From contig BAAHQB010000048.1 of NCBI GenBank assembly GCA_054601695.1, positions 558,001-622,000 of the forward strand: a stretch of 64,000 nucleotides of DNA. Direction: 5' to 3'. Below the pieces are notes generated by a model, which saw only the letters and a list, made by a program, of their open reading frames with translations, was not told the origin of the DNA and made no database searches. Position numbers and translations under genes: made by a program. The DNA comes from Amorphochlora amoebiformis (taxonomy: Eukaryota; Cercozoa; Chlorarachniophyceae). This document shows, piece by piece, positions 54,675-64,000 of this stretch; position 1 is the stretch's first letter, and each line of letters starts with the position of its first letter.

Positions 54675-54861
54675 TAGAAAGCTTAGCAGTGTCTCGATAT
54701 TAATTCTCTCTCTTAAAGGAGCTGTTACAAGCCAAGACTTACCTCTTGCAAGAGCACTATCAGAATTTGAAGAGCCCGCATTACTGGGCAAAGCTTATGG
54801 CCGGTATACTCGTATATTGTAATTAAGTATATATGTGTACAATATATGAATATATATACAC

Positions 54862-54898
<37 letters not shown>

Positions 54899-55030
54899 CG
54901 TATGTATGTATGCGAGCATATCTACTTGTTTCTTCGCACATATCTATGTAAATAGATTACATATATGTATGTATGTAAATATATGTATATATATATTAGT
55001 ATATATTATGCATATATATGTATATATATA

Positions 55031-55062
<32 letters not shown>

Positions 55063-55096
55063 GTGTGTGTGTGTGTGTGCACATATGTATATTGCA

Positions 55097-55135
<39 letters not shown>

Positions 55136-55170
55136 AAATACGCATAATTATATAATACATGATATATTTA

Positions 55171-55202
<32 letters not shown>

Positions 55203-55207
55203 CACAA

Positions 55208-55256
<49 letters not shown>

Positions 55257-55491
55257 ATCTATGCGTACAGACACGCATATATATATATATATAATATATA
55301 TATATATAATATATGTATATATATCCAGGTCTGCAACAGGATGGCACAGCAAATAAAGACTTTAGATCAATCAATGACTACGAGAAGGTACAATATACGT
55401 GTGTTGGGCTACGTATACTCCTATGTAGCTTTCATACAAATGCATACGTAACATGTAAACGAACGTATATGTATATGTATGTATACATTTA

Positions 55492-55522
<31 letters not shown>

Positions 55523-55567
55523 GAGTGTGTGTGTGTGCATAAATACTACATATAATACATATATATA

Positions 55568-55604
<37 letters not shown>

Positions 55605-55854
55605 ATATATGTACACACACATATATAATATTCATAATATACATATACATATATATATATATATATATATGTATGTATATATTGTCAATAATATATATGT
55701 GCATATCCATGTATATATTCACACACACACATACACATATATATATATATATATAAATCTATATTATATACATACATACATATATGTATATATATACATA
55801 CATATGTATTTATATATGTATACATATACTATTTATGCAATACATACACACATA

Positions 55855-55885
<31 letters not shown>

Positions 55886-56735
55886 GAATATTATATATAT
55901 ACATATATATATATTTATATAATAAATCCATATATATATATGTATATATATATATATAAATTATGTATATATATATTTATATAATATATATGTATATGCA
56001 TATATAATATACACATATATATATACATATATATATATGTATATATGTATGTATGTATATATGTATATATATATATGTATATATGTATGTGTGTATTCAT
56101 GTACAAAATATTTATATTTTGTATTTGTTTATATTGTCGATATAGGTAGGTGTATGTACATCCATATATATGTATTGGTATATTTGTGTAAAATTAATTT
56201 GTATACTACATTATATGTGTGTGAAGACAGCTACACGTACATATATATATTATTTTAGAGGTATACCTTATACATATACACATCACACACTCACGTATTG
56301 ATGTGTATGGATATATATATATATATATATGTATGTATGTGTATATATATATATATATAATATATATATACATATATGCGTACATATATATATATATATA
56401 TATACATACATATGTGTTTATATATGTACATATATGTACATATTACACATATGCAAAAGTTCATTATTGTATATGTTTATACACGTGTAGATTGTTCGAA
56501 CGCTGACAATCAGTGATTTGTACGACGTATGGGGAAGTTTCAATACCGACCCATCAGAGGTAATAATTATTCCAGAAGTTGTGACAATATCACCCATTTT
56601 TTATGTTTTCTTCAACCGAACGTGAACTAATCTCATTTACTAAATAAATACCTGACCCAGGTTATCCGGTCGGTCTGCACAAGTGGATCCATAGATTGTC
56701 GGTCAGGTATGGTAAATGATGACAGAGATATATGA
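36065..56735 (+). CDS. SPP: Plastid stromal processing peptidase-type M16 metallopeptidase, complete
   Basis: 41 exons, 1101 codons, phases all agree: 36065-36634, 36796-36885 (or 36918), 37098-37175, 37227-37279, 38525-38565, 38669-38799, 38944-39018, 39106-39183, 39977-40033, 40779-40846, 41076-41136, 41546-41620, 41918-41983, 42451-42503, 43080-43101, 43787-43912, 44484-44558, 45286-45343, 46112-46131, 46540-46595, 46840-46902, 47084-47165, 47386-47415, 47596-47671, 47927-48018, 48213-48296, 48856-48901, 49759-49874, 50396-50459, 50833-50864, 51166-51245, 51542-51597, 52301-52377, 52745-52839, 53124-53183, 54068-54125, 54287-54337, 54719-54803, 55329-55387, 56491-56559, 56661-56735. Signal-like [19 protein letters not shown] then basic transit-like stretch. 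Zinc motif HLMEH (178-182), distal EKDAILSE (~247-254), [40 protein letters not shown], and second half [26 protein letters not shown]. Removes transit peptides in the stroma. Final exon and exon-2 donor are the least certain. Confidence 0.9.
37176..37226 (+). other. 51-nt in-frame mini-intron
   Basis: AAG|GTACTT...gctaac...ATAAG|GAG. It is a multiple of three with no stop, so retention adds 17 residues. Removing it restores the family pattern 'VEKE(r/k)DAILSE'. It contains CTAAC as a candidate branch point. Confidence 0.7.
37459..37814 (+). repeat. Direct repeat of ~134 bp (period 222 bp)
   Basis: A segment beginning catacacacatacacaaaga and ending gtttaaaagcacatat occurs at ~37459-37592 and, essentially identical, at ~37681-37814, in the intron before exon 38525-38565. 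It marks a recent duplication. Confidence 0.92.
44820..45010 (+). other. GC-richer island with CRE-like palindromes
   Basis: Intronic. Contains two TGACGTCA palindromes (gcgtgacgtcacc; ccgtgacgtcacgc), tgtcacgg, and tandem variants of acyaccgggt(a/t)ctac. Sharply different in composition from the surrounding (TA)n. No exon of the peptidase falls here. Possibly an enhancer or a remnant of a dispersed element. Confidence 0.55.
45700..46030 (+). repeat. Degenerate G-rich telomere-like sequence
   Basis: Scattered ttaggattagggtt/ggttagggtc words, much more decayed than the other arrays, in the intron before the 20-nt microexon 46112-46131. Confidence 0.6.
50122..50279 (+). repeat. Two tandem copies of a 79-bp unit
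   Basis: gtgtgtgtatctatatataa followed by gatgtaaaatatgtatataa and aatacattaatatg is repeated with 79-bp period inside an intron of the peptidase gene. Confidence 0.9.
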
Positions 56736-57742
56736 AGTGTCTACAATTCAGTCGAACTATTCAAAGGGCAGACCATGCTCTAGTCGGACTGTCGCGCAGA
56801 CGCATTGACACCGGCCTTGTACAAAATATCAAGAAATCTATCAGAACCACCTAGATCAATAAGCGAATGTATGCGTATATACTAGTACTTGATACTGTCG
56901 TGACAGACAAAAACCCGAGACATGTCAATACTTAATGGCTAGTTTTTGGCAGGTTATCAATAATTAGACAATTAGACTGAGACGTTTTTAGCCTCTAGAG
57001 GCTAGGCCTCTTCGTAACTAATACAAGTAATAATAATATATACTCATGATATACAGTAGATACAGTATATACGTTGCAATACGTATACGTATGTGTACGT
57101 GCGTGCGTACGTATACATGCTGGTTATGTATCGTGTACAATTGTTATACAACTAGTATACACGTACGTACGTACGTACCAGAGCTAGTAGAGGTAAGATG
57201 ATCATGGCACAACATCCGAACTAGTTCGTTTACGCATCTACTATCACGCAAGTGTAAGTGTAAGTGACGTCTCCGATGTATATAATCATAGTAAGTTACT
57301 AGTAGCTAGCCACGGTGATCTAGGCAATTACTAGAATTAGTCATAGTCCGTAGGTAATCAAAGTCTATAGATAGTCTAGTAGATATATCTAAATAGTACG
57401 TACGTAAGGTATACACACACTTACATATACGCACATATATACAAATATACGCACGCACGCGTATATGTGTACAATATGTGTGTGTGTGTGTGCGCGTGCG
57501 CGTATATGTGCTTACCGTGCACATATCTACTATTATCTAGCACCGTTTTACACGTCGAGGTACAAGCTGTATATTAATATTGTACATACTAGATGTATAT
57601 ACATACAAGCTGTATTGTATATACTAGATGTACTAGGGCTTACGTACCGCACACTACGTACAGTGTACTTAAGACCTGGCTGGCATAATTCTTTAGTCTT
57701 GGAGTATATGGGGCACCATTCATGTACCATATATATACATAT

Positions 57743-57778
<36 letters not shown>

Positions 57779-57888
57779 ATATTAGTAAGCGTAGCATAGT
57801 AATCAGCGTTGTTAATTATCGAAACGACACGTACTGCGAAGCAGGCAGTGGAGTGCCGATAAATATATATATATATATATAAATACTA

Positions 57889-57972
<84 letters not shown>

Positions 57973-58027
57973 TTACTCTTAATACACAAATATACAAATA
58001 TATATATATATATACTATGATATATTA

Positions 58028-58062
<35 letters not shown>

Positions 58063-58250
58063 ATGATACCACGAATACATAGTAGCACGATAAACTTCTA
58101 AGATGGCCTTATAGTTTTTCTGACTTCTAAATTGCGGCTGTTTCCCATGCGGCAAATTTAAAGGAGGTTAGACAATCTGAATCGGCCACCAGGGAGTGGA
58201 TAGATAAAAATGACTGGAAAATGAATATAGCAGAATTTAAAGTATTACTA
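56736..58250. other. Convergent spacer between genes E and F
   Basis: About 1.5 kb. 56736-57700 is CTAG/GTAC-rich: acgtacgtacgtacgtacc near 57162, gtacgtgcgtgcgtacgtatac near 57096, tactagatgtac repeats near 57587-57630. 57730-58060 is (TA)n. No coding exon or RNA gene recognised. Confidence 0.5.
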
Positions 58251-58736
58251 CTAAGGATCCGCGGCTTTGATTTCCCCTTTCCATTCTTTCACTATGATTT
58301 TGACTGGGCTGTCCTTCTTCTGGAGCTCTCTGTGCTTAAGGCACTGACGCACCGCTGACGAAGTACTAGAATACAACAAATAATTGTAAGTGCTTTTTTT
58401 CCTTTTTGAAATCCAAAGAGGGAATTGGAATTTCACGCACCTGCTATGGAACCATTCTTTCCCGCCGATGTGGGTGTAGAATCCCGCTCTGTCGAACACC
58501 TGCGGACGAGTGAGTGTTGTATAATTGTAAATTCACGGTAGTTTAGTTGGAGATATGGTAACCTTTTCCACACGGTTGCCCGTGTTGGCGAAGCAGAGCT
58601 GGATTTTCCTCTTTTTAAACTCCTTGTGAGTGTCTTCGAGAATGTGTACAGCCGATGTGTCGATGGAGATGACGGGTGACATCTCTAGGATGACGTACCT
58701 AATTGCATATTATATAAAATAATATTATATCATATT

Positions 58737-58797
<61 letters not shown>

Positions 58798-59452
58798 CAT
58801 GCGTTTGTGCACAAAACATGAGTAAATACGTGACATTAAAAAGTAGTCAGGGAAGAGAGGAAAAAATCATTGGTACTGGATGTCTTTCTGCGCCTCTATC
58901 ATCAGTCCGTGGATCGTGTCGCGAATGTACGACATATTCGCAAAATACATAGACGCCCCGAATCGAACAATAAGCACGCCCTGGGATAAATATTTTGAAT
59001 TAATATATTTTTATATGTATTTAGATATAGATGTTATATATTGAAAATATTTCTATATCATATGTTGTATTAATACAAAGACGTAATATGTATACATACA
59101 TCTATCTATGAGAACAAACCATTTTAAAAATTGTATGTAAATCCATATGTATACATATACATATGGATACATATATGCATAATAACTTCCATATATAGGC
59201 GTAACAAGTATACACAGATTCCACACATGCATAACACAATTTGTCGAAAACAACCTGAACCCACTCGCCATTGGGGGACTGCTTGACGCTTCGATAGTAG
59301 TTGGTTCCTTTCACCTTCCAGATGAGTGACACCTAAAGGAATAACATAACGTATTTCAGCGTACATCAACCGAAGGATCTCGGCATATAAGTAGCGGAGA
59401 CTAACTTGAATATATACATGTATACATATATATTTAAATATGTATGTATGCA

Positions 59453-59483
<31 letters not shown>

Positions 59484-59489
59484 GTGTAA

Positions 59490-59556
<67 letters not shown>

Positions 59557-59835
59557 CACCTGAGGGCGAACTGACTCGTAGATAACGATAACCAACGAGA
59601 TGATTGCAGCCGTTACGATTCCCCACAGTATACCCAAGAAGAGGGTGCCTGGGATGAGAAAATTCATCAGATTTGAGGGTGAGTAATTTCATTTTTTTGG
59701 TAGTTGTTTTCGGGATTTACTAAGACAAGGATGAGGTTTAGGGTACTAGATCGCACGATTTACACATTAATGTATTATATATATATATATATATACATAT
59801 ACAATATATACATATATATATATATAGATATATGA

Positions 59836-59883
<48 letters not shown>

Positions 59884-60071
59884 CACATATATTATGTATA
59901 TATGCATATGTGTACATATGTGTGAATGTATGTATACATATATATATACATACATACATATATACATAATACATTTACATGTATACACACATGTCAAAAA
60001 ATTGCATATTTAGATATAATATGTATGCCACATAAGTATAAATGCATGTATAACATATATATATATATATG

Positions 60072-60104
<33 letters not shown>

Positions 60105-60119
60105 CATAAACTATTTTTT

Positions 60120-60195
<76 letters not shown>

Positions 60196-60344
60196 TCGAA
60201 TAAAGATACCGAAAAACGCGATGAACCATAGAGCACAGTCCGATTTTTTAACTTTCCATAGGTGAATAGCATCGTCGTACGCCACCTGGTATTAATACAT
60301 ATATATATATATATATATATACATAATATATATATATTAGATAT

Positions 60345-60381
<37 letters not shown>

Positions 60382-60588
60382 GTATAAATACATACTTTCA
60401 TGTGGAGTGATAACTCACATTACACATCTATATACACATGTATTTCCATGCGTATTCTACATTTATACATTAATATAGTAACATACGTGAAACAAACCAT
60501 ATTCCACAACAGATAAAACCACAAGAGGCCCCAGTGCTATTTTACTTATGAATTGAAATGTACGCGATATATATATATATATATATAT

Positions 60589-60651
<63 letters not shown>

Positions 60652-60674
60652 GTATATACATATATATATATATA

Positions 60675-60705
<31 letters not shown>

Positions 60706-60939
60706 TATGTACATCATGGAGACATTCAATATATCACGTATATGCTAAGAGTAATACTCAAACACATGCACATACCAGGTTCACGACAGATGACACCACA
60801 ATCGCCCCCAGGGCAAATTTAGGCAAGTAGGCGAAAATAGGCGTGAGAAACGCAAGGGTTATAACCACTCCAATCCCGGTAACCAGTCTGGAAAAACGCA
60901 AAAACGAATACATAATATGCATATATTTATATACATGTA

Positions 60940-60974
<35 letters not shown>

Positions 60975-61422
60975 GTAAGCATAAGGTATGCGCATATATG
61001 TATGAATGTCTATGTGTGTTGACATGCACTGTTTACCCTGCCAACTGTGTGGTGGCTCCTACGGCATTGTTAACAGCAGATCGAGAGAACGATCCAGTGA
61101 TCGGAAACGAGGAGAGCTGTGTGTACGTTTCAGAAATATTGGATATTTAATTGAACTGTATATAACTATATATAATGTAAATATATATATATATATAATA
61201 TATACTGTATATATATATATATTATTTACGTATACTGAATTCGTATAATAGTACATATGCATACATACAGATATACATACATGCATACATACACGACCAC
61301 ACACACTATATATATATATATATATATATGTATACGTATACTGAATTCGTATTATATTTTTTAGTACATATGCATGCATGCATATATACATACATGCATA
61401 CATACATGCACACACACACACA

Positions 61423-61499
<77 letters not shown>

Positions 61500-61526
61500 A
61501 ATATATATATATATATATTTATATAC

Positions 61527-61574
<48 letters not shown>

Positions 61575-61668
61575 TTTTTTTATATAAAGTATGTATGTAT
61601 ATATATATGTCACATTTACAGACAGTATACTACATAAATATATTTTATATATATATATTTAGTTATAC

Positions 61669-61705
<37 letters not shown>

Positions 61706-61893
61706 TAAATATATATTTGTATATATAGGTATACATATTGATATATTTATATATACCATGGAGCCGAAGAGGTTGGCGATCCCGAGAGCAAACATCTCTT
61801 GCCCAGCGAATACCTAAGTATATGTGCAAAAAAAGATGCATTGTATATATATACGTGTATATATGTATATAGGTGTGTATATATGTATATATA

Positions 61894-61937
<44 letters not shown>

Positions 61938-62115
61938 GCCAATACACACACACATATAACAATATAATATATATATATATATATGTATATATATACACAC
62001 ACATATAGTATGTATTACCTCGTAGCCGTGCTGGGCGGCAAGAGATTTGGATATGGCAACTGATTCCATGTAAGAGATGATAATTATGGTAATCGACGGT
62101 CTGTTCGTATATATG

Positions 62116-62169
<54 letters not shown>

Positions 62170-62204
62170 ATGTGTGTGTGCGTATTATATATATATATAT
62201 ATAT

Positions 62205-62296
<92 letters not shown>

Positions 62297-62321
62297 TTAT
62301 TATTATTATTATTATTATATT

Positions 62322-62352
<31 letters not shown>

Positions 62353-63181
62353 ATATATAATATAATTATATATACCCCATATATATATATATATATTATG
62401 AATATAGTTACATGGACTACTATACATGGATACACATTTACTTTTGTAACATATATATATATATATATAATATATATATATTAAATACATATATATATAT
62501 ATATGTATATATGTATACATATGATGTATATATGTATATATATATATATATATATTTAATTATATATATATCGAAGGGGATCTACGGAATGTAAACATAT
62601 ATATATATATATATATGTATATATTATATACTATATATTTGTGTGTATAATATATATATATATGTATATTATACATATATATTATACACATATATATATA
62701 CATATATATATATATATACATATATTAATATATAAGTATGTATACTTACACATATTCAAGTATATATATTTATTATATAAAAATACAAAGTAAATCTATG
62801 TATAAATAATATATATATATATATATATAATATATATATATATATGTATATATATATACACGTTATTATCTACACATGTGTATGTTGCCATGAATCTATA
62901 CGAGGGAGGTATAACAAAGAATAAATGACTTCACCCGATAATTCGCGAGATATCAGACAGGGTATAGTCCGTAGAAACAGGCGGAAGACCTACGCAGGGT
63001 TAGCATATTTAGTTTGGGATTTAGGATTAGGGTTAATACTACTGTTAGGGTTAAGGTTAGTGGTACCGCCAGGGACATCGCCCACCACCTCCACATCACG
63101 GGTGCTGTCAAGCTCTGATACATATGTATATATGTATATACATATATAATATTATAAATATATATATATACATAATACACA

Positions 63182-63218
<37 letters not shown>

Positions 63219-63431
63219 ATATATATAATACGCTTCGTAGACATGTGCGGACAGAAACTTCGATGAAATGTTTTATTCATTATTTCGGGTAGGAATTAAA
63301 CTCATTATTTCGGGTTGGCAAGTGTCATGTGTTTTGGTACGGGCTGTGTAGACGAGAGCGGATGCCAAAACGCAAATTATTAGAGGGCCGAGGGGACGCA
63401 GAAAGGCGAATTTCTTGTAGGCTCGGGCAAT
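58251..63431 (-). CDS. SulP/SLC26 anion (sulfate-type) transporter with STAS domain (5' partial)
   Basis: Fourteen exons: 63431-63341, 63114-63067, 62989-62935, 62100-62019, 61813-61757, 61116-61037, 60887-60776, 60285-60210, 59648-59560, 59332-59255, 58980-58877, 58698-58563, 58499-58441, 58365-58251 (TAG). All phases agree. In order: [138 protein letters not shown]. These are the SulP membrane core signatures. The STAS domain follows ([39 protein letters not shown]). SulP proteins move sulfate or related anions across membranes. Substrate and membrane are not determinable; the N-terminal half of the core lies beyond 64000. Confidence 0.93.
60487..60555 (-). pseudogene. Diverged duplicate of SulP exon 60887-60776 (3' part)
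   Basis: In the intron just downstream of that exon, the minus strand reads [20 protein letters not shown], resembling [18 protein letters not shown] of the functional exon. The frame is open and is followed by the same donor hexamer GTATGT in the same phase (0). A possible acceptor (cataag|T) gives a 1-nt entry phase, also like the real exon. It would replace only the end of the exon, so it may be decayed or an alternative exon. Confidence 0.65.
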
Positions 63432-63509
63432 CTATTTATATATCATGTGTATGTTATATTACACACATATAAATATATATATATATATACATACGTACAT
63501 ATGTGTATG

Positions 63510-63546
<37 letters not shown>

Positions 63547-63570
63547 ATCGGGCAATCTATTTATATATCA
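63423..63570 (-). repeat. Duplicated 3' splice-site region (23 bp, 125-bp offset)
   Basis: tcgggcaatctatttatata plus tca is identical at 63423-63445 and 63548-63570. At the first site it is the acceptor and first bases (ATTGCCCGA) of the SulP exon starting at 63431. The upstream copy has no exon body. Confidence 0.85.
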
Positions 63571-63665
63571 CATGTATGTTTCATTACACACACATATACA
63601 TACGTATATATACATATATATATATGTATATATCTATATATATATACATATATATATATATGTAT

Positions 63666-63698
<33 letters not shown>

Positions 63699-63702
63699 GT
63701 GT

Positions 63703-63734
<32 letters not shown>

Positions 63735-64000
63735 CGTATATATATTTGTACATATTTATTTCAAACTGTATATGTATAAACACATTGTATGTATATATAC
63801 GTATTAAAACACCAGGTGTGTAGATATATAATAATATACACAAACATATATTCATGCATAGATTTATATATTATATATATATATATATATACATTATATA
63901 TATATATATGTGTAAATATATATATGTATAATATATTGTAAATATATATATATATATATGTATAATATATATACATGTTTTATTCACATACAACCGACTG

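Noticed and set aside
61659-62435. 258-aa Tyr/Ile-rich open frame on the minus strand, and many similar ones
   Set aside because: Translations of (TA)n and (TATG)n microsatellites; the only real coding parts inside are the SulP exons 61813-61757 and 62100-62019.

Overview
This window is nuclear DNA of a plastid-bearing eukaryote, most likely an alga with a complex (secondary) plastid. Reasons: very short exons bounded by GT-AG (a few GC-AG) introns; two genes for plastid stromal enzymes (NADPH-thioredoxin reductase C and stromal processing peptidase) whose N-termini look bipartite, with a hydrophobic signal-like segment followed by a basic Ser/Arg-rich stretch; and telomere-type TTAGGG/CCCTAA repeats. 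I cannot name the lineage. Almost all long open frames here (MYIYIY...) are translations of intronic (TA)n/(TATG)n tracts. The real genes were recovered by joining small exons whose phases agree.

Layout: six genes in strictly alternating orientation. A (+, <410-7663, 5' end off the window): SirB1/FBXO21-type transglutaminase-like protein. B (-, 15094-8132): complete 353-aa SDR42E/3beta-HSD-like dehydrogenase in 17 exons. C (+, ~15894-25626 or 25857): YaaA-family protein with a Lys-rich tail, about 19 exons, one junction unresolved. D (-, 35870-26671): NTRC, 20 exons, 607 codons, with one apparent single-base frameshift. E (+, 36065-56735): M16 metallopeptidase of the plastid stromal processing peptidase type, 41 exons, 1100 aa. 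F (-, >63431-58251): SulP/SLC26 anion transporter with STAS domain, 5' end off the window. D and E diverge from a 194-bp intergenic region holding a perfect 19-bp palindrome, so two plastid housekeeping genes probably share a promoter. The three convergent spacers (A/B, C/D, E/F) are not (TA)n but CTAG/GTAC-rich unique-looking DNA.

The most unusual property is recurrent local duplication of exon-intron junctions inside introns. Degenerate copies of exon ends, 3' splice sites or whole exons lie next to the functional exon in genes A, B, C (three places), D and F, including a ~10-copy minisatellite whose unit is the 5' splice junction of a YaaA exon. A second theme is arrays of CCCTAA repeats, some alternating with a conserved ~44-nt spacer, inside introns. 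They often abut splice sites and once flank an exon as inverted arms.
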